From: an uncultured Bacilli bacterium
GTDB lineage: Bacteria; Bacillota_I; Bacilli_A; RF39; UBA660
DNA: 7,923 bases
Assembly: GCA_947623975.1 (NCBI GenBank)
Contig: CANQHY010000053.1
Coordinates: 1 to 7,923, forward strand
Reading direction: 5' to 3'
In this document: in pieces, positions 1 to 7,800 of the stretch
How positions within the stretch are numbered: position 1 is the stretch's first letter
Layout: each line of letters begins with the position of its first letter
The notes under the pieces: model-generated
The model's input: only the letters and a program-made list of their open reading frames with translations
Database searches by the model: none
What the model was told of the DNA's origin: nothing
Translations under genes and position numbers: made by a program

Positions 1-3000
1 AATTGACTTTAACTGAAAAAACTCCATTAGTATCTTATTATAATAAACTTGCAGGTAAAAGTGGAGCAGCTAGATATGTTGGTTTACTTGTAAAAACTAA
101 TAAAGATTTACCTGAAGAATATGTACTTGATATTGGTGCAATTAATTTAACTTATGATGGCACAAGCAAAGCTAATTATAGTGGTGCATCTGCTCATGGT
201 GGTGCAAATAATGAATTTATCGTTTGGATAGATGAGACTACATTTGCTAGCAGTACAAAAATTAGTTTATATGAAGATTCAGCTGCTAAAAGTAGTGCTA
301 AACCACTTCAAGAAATAACCGTAACATATAATAGACCTAAATCTGTTTATGAAGTTACTACAATTGAAAATAGAGCAATTGTTGCTGATACTGATAAAAT
401 AGATATTACTTCTGAAAAAGATGGTGTAACTTATGGTTATACTGTTCAAAAGTTTGGTGAAACAACAAAAGCTATCTTCTATGCTGAAGGTGAAAAAGCT
501 ACAGCTTCTGAAGATATTAAATTCACATTTAATGGTAATAATAAAGTAGCTAATGCTACAAGTGTTGCAGATCATAATAAAGCTTATGATAGAATTACTG
601 TTAAAGATAGTTCAATTAAGAAATATACTGGCGGAGATAATAAATATGAATATTTAACTGTATCTGCTCCAGTAGTTGATCCTGATGATAGCAATCTTTA
701 TGTTGTTACTATTAATTCTATAAAACATATTAATACTGCACAATTAGAAGCTGATGATAAAATTGTACTTGACCTTGATTTTAATACTGCATTATCTACT
801 GATGCAAAATTAGAAGGTGTTAGTGGTACAAGATATCAATTTGAATTATCTGCAGATGATTTATCAAATGGTCATGATTTCACAGCTGAAAATTATTCAA
901 GTGAAACAATAAAAGTTAAATTTGTTATTAAAGAAAACATTGAAAAACTTGAATTAAAAGATGTTTATGTAGCTGGTACTACTAAAGATATAGTAGATAC
1001 TACTATTGCTGAAAAATATCAAAACCAAGTTACTCAAACAACTAAAAATAATAATTTACGTTTGAGTTCAAATGTTACTAAAAAATTAGGTGAAGAAACT
1101 AGAACTCCTGATTTAACTTCAGATTATAACGTTGAATTAAGAGCTACAGATAGAATGCAAGTTGTAGCTGATGCAAATTCTGATTCTGGTTCAAAATATA
1201 ATACTAAAAAACCATATGCTATCATTGTAGATTTTGGTATTGATCGTAAAAACTTAACTGTTAGTGGTGTTACTGCAATTGGTGTAAATTGTGATTCTAC
1301 TGATACTACAGAATGCACTAAGAGTTTAAGTGATTATGGTGCTAAAACTAATACTGCATTTGTAGTTATATTAACTGATGGTGATGCTTATAAACAAGTT
1401 ACTGCTGAAGCTGCTATTACAACAACAGACTTTACTGTAACTAATAAAATTACTGGATTTGCAACAACAGTTAAAGCTCATGTAACTGAGGTAGAAGAGT
1501 TCAAAGCAAAAGCTAGTACTCCAACACTTTCAACAAATAGTGTTACTCCATTAGATGATAAAGTAACTTATAAATCTAATGAAGTACCTGCTAATCGTTC
1601 TTTCTTAGTTCCTGAAGATGTTACTTCATTTAGAGCTACAGTAGATGGTAAAGAAACTACATTTAATTGTAAAGTTAATTCTGATGTATCTACAACTTAT
1701 GACTTTACTTTTGCTTCAAGTTTAAATCTTACAAAAGCTTATGTTGCTGTAGATGATACAGAAACAAATAATGAAAAATATAATCAAGCATCTGTAAAAG
1801 TAAATTCTAATACTAAAGATTCAATTGATTTAAGTATTAGTAGAGATCTTGATCAATCTGAAGGTAATAATAAAGTTCAATTAATCTTAGACTTTGGTGA
1901 AGATGTTTCAGCTGATGGTAAACAAGTTAGTGGTACTGAAGTTACTATTCCTGTTGAAGAATCTTTATTACCAGAAGGATTAAGTAAAGAGAATATTAAA
2001 AATTATGCTGTAGTTGAATTTGAATATGATAATGAATTAACTGAAAAAACTATTGAAATTTCTACTAAAGATGGAATTAAACATTCTGTTACAATCAATG
2101 TTAAGAGATTAACTAATAGTTCTGATATTAAAGCTGTTAGTGCTAAGAAAGTTAATGGTTATGAATCAGGAAATACTTCATTATCTAAAGAAGATGCTAA
2201 AAAAGTAATTGAGCCTATTACTTATAACTTAGATGGTATTGATCGTGTATCAGTAGTAAATGGTGTTGTAAGAATTTATGTAAATAAATCATTTGCTGGA
2301 ATGCAAAAGAGTGCTCTTACTGAAGCAGCTAAAGTATTAGTAGATAATACTGTTACTGGTGGAGCACATAAAACTAATTTAGCTACAAAAGCATATATTG
2401 CTGTTTTAGTTGATTTAAATAATTACACTGATCAAAATACAGCTGATGCTGTTGGATTTGGTGCTACTGGTAAATATACTCTTGTATGGTTAGATTTATC
2501 TGAATTTACAGCTAATGCATGTGAAACAAAAGAAGACAATAAATATTGTTCTACAATGAATTTCACAACAAATGATCCAGAGAATGATTACAATTCTAAA
2601 GATGTTTCATTCGAAATCATTGATGAATCTAAAAAATTAAGTACACCAACTGTTAGTCTTAGTGATGTAAATTCTGTTCCTAGTATCGTAAAAGATGAAA
2701 TGAATAAAGCTGGTTATAAATTTAATCAAGCTAATGTTAAAGCTTCATTTACTAATAAAGTATTAACAGTATCTAAATTAAAAGATACAACTGAATTATT
2801 AACATATTCTATTGCTGATTATGATGATGTTACTGTAACAACTAAAAATGCTAAATGGGTTGCTGTAACAATTGATTTTGGTAAAGCTGTTAAACTTGTT
2901 GATAGTGCAAATGGAGATAAAAAATTAGCTGCTGATATGGCTTATTTAGAACCAATTGAAAATTCTACATCTTATGTTCTATGGTTAAAAGAAAACGGTA

Positions 3001-3095
3001 CTTATACAGGCAAAGAAATTGTATTCGAAGAAGTAAGAGATACTGAATCTCAATTTACAATTACTATTGACAATAAGTTAGCTGCTACTGATTAA
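1..3095 (+). CDS. Large modular beta-rich surface-type protein, 5' end missing
   Basis: The frame is open from the left edge to a TAA at 3093-3095 (1030 visible residues). The TTG at 3 is only the first complete codon: it lacks a ribosome binding site, and the paralogue at 4868-7923 also runs off the window at the same aligned residue. The protein is rich in T, D, N, K, V and S, with alternating beta-strand patterns and no catalytic motif that I recognise. A hydrophobic strand ending in D-F-G or a variant recurs with its Asp at residues 410, 630, 804 and 958, usually followed by a polar loop and a strand such as VLWL. This suggests tandem beta-sandwich (Ig-like) modules. PVVDP lies at 223-227 and VDGK at 547-550. 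Cysteines at 430/438 and 840/849 could form short disulfide loops. The C-terminus has no LPXTG and no membrane helix. An exported adhesin or surface-layer-like role is inferred; the family is not recognised. A terminator hairpin follows at once. Confidence 0.85.
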   Translation, partial: LTLTEKTPLVSYYNKLAGKSGAARYVGLLVKTNKDLPEEYVLDIGAINLTYDGTSKANYSGASAHGGANNEFIVWIDETTFASSTKISLYEDSAAKSSAKPLQEITVTYNRPKSVYEVTTIENRAIVADTDKIDITSEKDGVTYGYTVQKFGETTKAIFYAEGEKATASEDIKFTFNGNNKVANATSVADHNKAYDRITVKDSSIKKYTGGDNKYEYLTVSAPVVDPDDSNLYVVTINSIKHINTAQLEADDKIVLDLDFNTALSTDAKLEGVSGTRYQFELSADDLSNGHDFTAENYSSETIKVKFVIKENIEKLELKDVYVAGTTKDIVDTTIAEKYQNQVTQTTKNNNLRLSSNVTKKLGEETRTPDLTSDYNVELRATDRMQVVADANSDSGSKYNTKKPYAIIVDFGIDRKNLTVSGVTAIGVNCDSTDTTECTKSLSDYGAKTNTAFVVILTDGDAYKQVTAEAAITTTDFTVTNKITGFATTVKAHVTEVEEFKAKASTPTLSTNSVTPLDDKVTYKSNEVPANRSFLVPEDVTSFRATVDGKETTFNCKVNSDVSTTYDFTFASSLNLTKAYVAVDDTETNNEKYNQASVKVNSNTKDSIDLSISRDLDQSEGNNKVQLILDFGEDVSADGKQVSGTEVTIPVEESLLPEGLSKENIKNYAVVEFEYDNELTEKTIEISTKDGIKHSVTINVKRLTNSSDIKAVSAKKVNGYESGNTSLSKEDAKKVIEPITYNLDGIDRVSVVNGVVRIYVNKSFAGMQKSALTEAAKVLVDNTVTGGAHKTNLATKAYIAVLVDLNNYTDQNTADAVGFGATGKYTLVWLDLSEFTANACETKEDNKYCSTMNFTTNDPENDYNSKDVSFEIIDESKKLSTPTVSLSDVNSVPSIVKDEMNKAGYKFNQANVKASFTNKVLTVSKLKDTTELLTYSIADYDDVTVTTKNAKWVAVTIDFGKAVKLVDSANGDKKLAADMAYLEPIENSTSYVLWLKENGTYTGKEIVFEEVRDTESQFTITIDNKLAATD

Positions 3096-3097
3096 TT

Positions 3098-3126
3098 AAT
3101 TAAAACCGGTTATTCCGGTTTTAATT
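3098..3126 (+). terminator. Intrinsic terminator of the left large gene
   Basis: A perfect 12-bp stem pairs 3098-3109 (AATTAAAACCGG) with 3115-3126 (CCGGTTTTAATT) around a 5-nt loop. It starts two bases after the stop codon, and the 3' arm continues into a T-rich run. The CCGG core and the A/T wings match the terminator of the paralogous gene at 4836-4865. Confidence 0.85.
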
Positions 3127-3138
3127 TTGCTTTAAAAT

Positions 3139-3168
3139 AAAAGCTCCATTATTATTGATGGAGTTTTT
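3139..3168 (+). terminator. Second hairpin, probable back-up terminator
   Basis: AAAAGCTCCAT (3139-3149) pairs with ATGGAGTTTTT (3158-3168), giving an 11-bp stem with one G-U pair and an 8-nt loop. A T-rich stretch follows. Because A and T runs flank both sides, it could act in either direction. It lies between the first terminator and the promoter of the next gene, so it probably backs up termination. Confidence 0.6.
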
Positions 3169-3225
3169 ATCTTTTATTAAGCTATTTTAAGAAGAATTTA
3201 ATTAATTTAATATAAATTACTACCT

Positions 3226-3236
3226 TATGTTATAAT
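3226..3236 (+). promoter_or_regulatory. Extended -10 promoter for the HEPN-like gene
   Basis: TATGTTATAAT contains a perfect -10 hexamer TATAAT at 3231-3236 and the upstream TGn extension at 3228-3230. No convincing -35 box is present at the right distance, only AT-rich sequence, which fits an extended -10 promoter. Transcription should start near 3243, leaving a leader of only about 17 nt before the ATG at 3260. The same 11-mer occurs upstream of the lipoprotein gene on the other strand. Confidence 0.7.
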
Positions 3237-3246
3237 TGATTTATAT

Positions 3247-3252
3247 GGAGGT
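3247..3252 (+). promoter_or_regulatory. Ribosome binding site for the HEPN-like gene
   Basis: GGAGGT lies 7 nt before the ATG at 3260. This near-ideal Shine-Dalgarno and spacing fix the start codon. Confidence 0.85.
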
Positions 3253-3259
3253 CTAAATT

Positions 3260-4384
3260 ATGTTTAATAGGTCTTTTAAATTCATTGATAATAATTCAAA
3301 AAATATTATCACCATTAAAAATACTAAAAATTTAGAAGTTAATTTTTATCAATACGCTAATAATTTTTATGATGCTGCTAATTCTATTATGGATTATTTA
3401 CTAAATCAAGCCTCCCCAGAACACGATATAGCTAAACTAGATTTATGGATCTATTCATTGTTATATTTGTATCGTCATAGCTTAGAATTGATATTAAAAG
3501 CTATTGTTTTAAAACTTAATATTAATACTACATTAAATTATATTAGTCATGATGTAAATTGTGCTTTTAATCTTATATTACAGAATACTAATATAAATAA
3601 TAATGATAATGTTAAATGGTTAAATGCTTTTTTAAGTGATATTTCTAATATTGATAATGGTTCTGATCAATTTAGGTATCCAATTAATTACAAAACTAAT
3701 CCTTTAAAAAATAGATATGATTTATCTTTAATAGATCTTAAAAATAATGTAAATAAAGCTTATTATTTATTAAATGAACTTTATACTAATAATTATATAC
3801 CTAATGAAAAAACATCCATATATGTGCCTAAATTGCTTATAAATGGAGGTTATTATTATACTAAAAGTGTTATTAATTATAAATATTTTTATTTTGACTT
3901 TGAACCTTATTATACTTCATATGAAGAAACAGCTAAATATCTTTATAGTTTAGTAAATAAATATAATAATTTATTTTTACCAATGTGTTATTTATATATA
4001 AATTGTATAGAACTTGCTTTAAAAAGAATTATAATAGATGATTTAAATATAAATAAAAATCTATCTTTAAATATAGCTAAAAATAATAAACATAATATAA
4101 AAAAATTATGGACTTATATTAAAGATAACCTAATTAAGATAATGCCTAAAAATATTAATGAAATTAATAATATAGATAACTATATATCAGAACTTCATCA
4201 AATAAATGGAGATTCTACTATATTTAGATATCCTTGTGATAAAAATAAAGGTATATATTTCTCTAAAAACACATTAAAATTAGACATTGATAATGTATTT
4301 GATTTTTTTAATAATCTATGTAGTTTCTTAGATGCAGTAGATAGTGAACTTAAAAATATAATTGATTATGAAAATGATAAATAA
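3260..4384 (+). CDS. Tandem HEPN-like helical protein of unknown function
   Basis: A 374-residue cytoplasmic-type protein with no signal peptide or membrane segment. Two copies of one helical module can be aligned by eye. The first has YRHSLELILKA (residues 71-81), then HD at 97-98, then FRYP at 138-141. The second has CIELALKR (249-256), then HN at 278-279 in KHNIKKLW, then FRYP at 322-325. The order of an E-L-x-L-K helix, a His-Asp/Asn turn and a closing RYP loop resembles HEPN-fold families found in stress, defence and nucleotidyltransferase-linked proteins. I see no Rx4-6H ribonuclease motif, and the second copy lacks the Arg-His pair before its Glu, so RNase activity is doubtful. The gene has its own promoter and a terminator overlapping its stop. 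It is more AT-rich and Asn-rich than the large genes beside it, which may indicate separate acquisition. The CDS is secure; the fold assignment is moderate. Confidence 0.9.
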   Translation: MFNRSFKFIDNNSKNIITIKNTKNLEVNFYQYANNFYDAANSIMDYLLNQASPEHDIAKLDLWIYSLLYLYRHSLELILKAIVLKLNINTTLNYISHDVNCAFNLILQNTNINNNDNVKWLNAFLSDISNIDNGSDQFRYPINYKTNPLKNRYDLSLIDLKNNVNKAYYLLNELYTNNYIPNEKTSIYVPKLLINGGYYYTKSVINYKYFYFDFEPYYTSYEETAKYLYSLVNKYNNLFLPMCYLYINCIELALKRIIIDDLNINKNLSLNIAKNNKHNIKKLWTYIKDNLIKIMPKNINEINNIDNYISELHQINGDSTIFRYPCDKNKGIYFSKNTLKLDIDNVFDFFNNLCSFLDAVDSELKNIIDYENDK

Positions 4385-4423
4385 AAAAACAATATTTGAA
4401 TTACTCATTTATTGCTTTTTTAT
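4381..4423. terminator. Bidirectional terminator between convergent inner genes
   Basis: ATAAAAAAACAATA (4381-4394) pairs with TATTGCTTTTTTAT (4410-4423), giving a 14-position stem with one A-C mismatch and a 15-nt loop. The rightward strand ends in a T6 run and the leftward strand in a T7 run, so it can serve both genes. It overlaps the stop codon of the HEPN-like gene and abuts the stop of the lipoprotein gene at 4424. Confidence 0.7.
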
Positions 4424-4798
4424 TTATTTTGCTTCACAAATATATTCTTGATTTTTCATATATTCAAGAAATTCTTCTTTAGTCATATCTTTACTACTTA
4501 CAGATTTATGATAATTATTAATTGTGATTTTAGTATCTTCACAAATTAAATCATTACCAGAGTCTTCAGTTTGTTTTAAAACACTACACATAGTTTGCGC
4601 TAAAGATTCTTCTTTAAAAGTCATAACTGCAGTAGCATTAGTTACAATATTATTTTTAATGCTTACATCAATATTAGTAGTAAATTCTGAACCTTCATAA
4701 GTATTTTGAAAGAAGCAGTTTATTTTTTCTTCTTTAGTTTTATCTTTACATCCAGTTAAAAGAATTAATAAAGATAATATAATTAACCCTTTTTTCAT
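4424..4798 (-). CDS. Small four-cysteine lipoprotein of unknown function
   Basis: A 124-residue protein starting at the ATG complementary to 4796-4798. The N-terminus is a textbook lipoprotein signal: MKKG, a hydrophobic stretch rich in Leu/Ile, and the lipobox L14-T-G-C17. Lgt and signal peptidase II should therefore leave a lipidated Cys17 on the outer face of the membrane. The mature part of about 108 residues begins with a Lys/Glu-rich linker and then looks alpha/beta, with strands near 39-61 and helices near 62-76 and 106-116. Four more cysteines, at 28, 71, 86 and 121, could make two disulfides, as expected outside the cell. It loosely resembles small Firmicute lipoproteins of the YehR/DUF1307 kind, but I cannot assign a family. 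It is transcribed from its own promoter, away from the right-hand large gene and towards the HEPN-like gene. Confidence 0.88.
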   Translation of the reverse strand: MKKGLIILSLLILLTGCKDKTKEEKINCFFQNTYEGSEFTTNIDVSIKNNIVTNATAVMTFKEESLAQTMCSVLKQTEDSGNDLICEDTKITINNYHKSVSSKDMTKEEFLEYMKNQEYICEAK

Positions 4799-4802
4799 TT
4801 GT

Positions 4803-4809
4803 CCTCCTT
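4803..4809 (-). promoter_or_regulatory. Ribosome binding site for the lipoprotein gene
   Basis: Read on the minus strand, AAGGAGG ends 4 nt before the ATG. The match to the anti-Shine-Dalgarno is strong and the spacing slightly short. It supports the ATG at 4798 as the start. Confidence 0.85.
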
Positions 4810-4814
4810 GCAGT

Positions 4815-4825
4815 ATTATAACATA
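4815..4825 (-). promoter_or_regulatory. Extended -10 promoter for the lipoprotein gene
   Basis: On the minus strand this reads TATGTTATAAT, with TATAAT at 4820-4815 and the TGn extension at 4823-4821. It is identical to the element before the HEPN-like gene. A -35 region at usual spacing would fall in the 4836-4865 terminator hairpin and is only T-rich. The expected transcript start near 4808 would place the Shine-Dalgarno at the very 5' end of the mRNA. Confidence 0.65.
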
Positions 4826-4835
4826 GGTTAAATAA

Positions 4836-4865
4836 AAATAAAACCGGTTTACACCGGTTTTATTT
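4836..4865 (-). terminator. Intrinsic terminator of the right large gene
   Basis: A 13-bp stem pairs 4836-4848 with 4853-4865 around a 4-nt loop. On the minus strand it follows the stop codon of the right-hand gene by two bases and runs into a T-rich tail. Its AAAACCGG/CCGGTTTT core is the same as that of the left gene's terminator, suggesting the two genes were duplicated together with their 3' flanks. Confidence 0.83.
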
Positions 4866-4867
4866 AA

Positions 4868-7800
4868 TTATTCAAGAACTTTGTCTAATTCAAGAGATAT
4901 AGTAAGTGGATATTTAACCTCAGTATCATATTTAGAAGTAAATTCTAATTGTGATTCAAAATCAGCAGTTAAATCAATCCATAATATCTTATTAGTCTCA
5001 TCATAATGATAAGCTTTAGCATCAGTAGCATCATCAGTAAGTGTAACATTATTACTAAAGTCTATAGAAATAGCTAACCATTTATGAGATTTAGATTTAT
5101 CATAATCATTAAGTTTATATGCTAAAGCACTATTTCCTTCTTTTAATCTATTTACTGTTAAAGTTTTAGTTTTAGCATCAAATGTTATACCAAATTTATC
5201 TTGGTTATTCTTATATGAAGTTATATTTGCATCATCAACTACATTAGCTGGAACTGATGATGAATCAACTTTAGAAACATTTTTAACTGTAAGGTCTTCT
5301 TTTTCAGTTACAAATTCAAATGTAATTTCAGCTTTATTATACATATTATCTTTTGCATCATCATCATTATCTAATGTAACTTTTAATGGTGAGCCATTAA
5401 GTGATTGGATGTACTTACTATCTATATTAATGAAAATTAATGTATCACTAGAAGAACCACCAAATGCTTTAACATGATCAAAGTCTGTATCTACATAGAA
5501 TGTTGTATCTGCTGTATCTGAAGCATCTTTAGTTGTCATTGCTGTATTTGCAGTTGCATCTAATTTTACTTTAGCATTTAAATTAGCTAAAATAGCTATA
5601 TATTTACCAGCTTTTAAATCTCCTGAAACTGCTGCTGGAGTTATTGATTTAAATCCTTTTATATCTTTGTTTAATAAAACTTTAATAGTATTAGTTTCAT
5701 TATTAACCTCGAATTTTTGAATAGCTTCAAGGTTATAAGTTAAATCATCTTTAATACTTGTAACTAAACTATTACCAGCTCCAAGATTAACTTTACCAAC
5801 ACTATTAATAGTAATATCACTTTCATAAGGATTTACAACAAATGTAACATTAAGAACATGAGTAACACCATCAGCTTCTTCACCAGCAGTTATAGTATAA
5901 GTTACTTGTGTAGTTTCTTCACTATATTTTACTTTCAATACTTTATAGTTATTTGCATTTGTTTTTTGAGATTCATTTAAGTATTTAGAAATGTCTTCTG
6001 AAAGCATATTAGTAGAAGCAAATGTAACTTTATCAAGTGATTTTCCGTAATCTAATAATAAATATATATCTTTTGTAGCATCAACAGTTTTAGATAAAGT
6101 TACTTGTATTGTATCAAATGAAGTCATTTTTACACTAACAATTGCATCTTGAGTAAATTTATCAGTACCTGTTGCGTTTATAGAATAAGGTATACTAGAT
6201 ACAGTTTCAATATCATAACGATCAGCTGTCTTACATTCACTAGTACCTGCAGTAAAGGTATCAGCAGCAGTGTATGTACATGTATAAGATTTAGCTTTTC
6301 CGTCCACTGTAGCAGTAAAATTATATGTTGATTTTGTACTAACTGTAGTACCATAATCTTCAGCAACTATAAACTCTTTTGCATTAGAATCATATTTGAT
6401 ATTTTTATCATCAAGAGTAACTGTCGGAGTAGTATCTGTTGCAACATCTTTAAGTCTTACAACTTCTGTAAGTTTAATATTGACTTTTGTTGAAGTTCCA
6501 GTTAAAGCATTATCAAATGTAATATCATAAGAAGATACAGCTTGATTTGTAGAAACATCATTTAAAACTACTACAAATTCAGTACCAGTAGCTCCATACT
6601 TACTTAAATCAGTAGGTTTAGTAGCTTCAGTAGCACCAATGCCAATAGCATAGCCATTAGTAATACTGCCATTTACGCTTAATTGAGAACGATCAACACC
6701 AAAGTCTAATATTAATGCATAAACTCTTGCATCTTTTGCATAAGCAGAACCCATACTAGTTGAAGAGATAGCAGCAGATAATGGTTGTAAAACATCATTA
6801 GCTTTAATAGCAACAACTGATTTAATGTCTTTTTGACCAACTTCAGCAGTTCCTAAAGTAATTTCACCAACATTTAATAATTTATTATTAAAATTAATGT
6901 TAGTATCAAGTGCTCTATAATCATTAAGTGTAGTAACTTTAGGATCAATTTGAGATGTTTCACTAATAGTTCTTACACTCTTTAATTCAAATTTTGGAAT
7001 TTGTTCATCAAGCACAAATTTTATAGTAATTTTCTCATTATTACTTTTATCTGTTTGAGAATTAGTTATTTCAACATCTTGAGATTTTATGTTTGTTTTA
7101 GGATCAAGAGTAAACTTGCTACCAGTTAATGTTAATTTATAATCTGTAATAACATCTTTTGTATCAGTGTAATTTGCAATACCATTTCCTAAGGTAAGAC
7201 CAGCTTCAAAATTAACAATTAAATCAACATTTCCTTTTGAAACATCTTTTTTAGTAGTTATTGTTACTATATAAGTATTTTCATTTTCAGGATCAACTAC
7301 TGGATTAGATACGCTTAAATGATCATTAGTAGTATCTTTATCAGTATAAATACTAACAGAATTATCTTTAACAGTAATTAAATCAATAATTCCATCATTT
7401 CCAGTTTTTATTAATTTATTATTTCCATCTAATGTAAATTTAATTGTATTATCTTTTACAGTACCTTTAGCATAAAATACTGTTTTATATCTTTCACCAG
7501 CTTTAACTATTTTATAAGATGCTAAATTTCCATTATTATCTTTTGTTGAAACTACTATATTAGCATCAGCTGTTTTGATTGTAACATCATCTTCATAAAC
7601 AGTTGCCATTTCATCATAAACAACATTAATAGTTTGAGTTACTTTAGTACTACCTTCAGGTGTATATTCAAAGGTAATTACTTTATTTTTTAAATCATCT
7701 TTCTTCACCCAAAGTATATAATCTTTAGTTCCGTCTCCACCATGATTTACAGCGCTCTTAATGTTATTAGCATCAAGTGTTTTAGAACTATCACCTATTT

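Noticed and set aside
3..5. TTG as the start codon of the left large gene
   Set aside because: It is simply the first full codon of the window, and the homologous gene also continues beyond its edge.
3098..4865. CCGG inverted repeats as recombination sites flipping the two inner genes
   Set aside because: Each is fully explained as a terminator placed two bases after a stop codon. The shared part is short and itself palindromic, and no recombinase is in the window.
6149..6366. Short open frames on both strands within the right large gene
   Set aside because: They are overlapping shadows of the long coding frame, of low complexity, without ribosome binding sites. The same applies to antisense frames at 279-575 and 1124-1318.
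7706..7708. GTG as the start codon of the right large gene
   Set aside because: The frame stays open to the right edge, and the extra 71 residues match the left paralogue, so this is an internal Val. No ribosome binding site precedes it.
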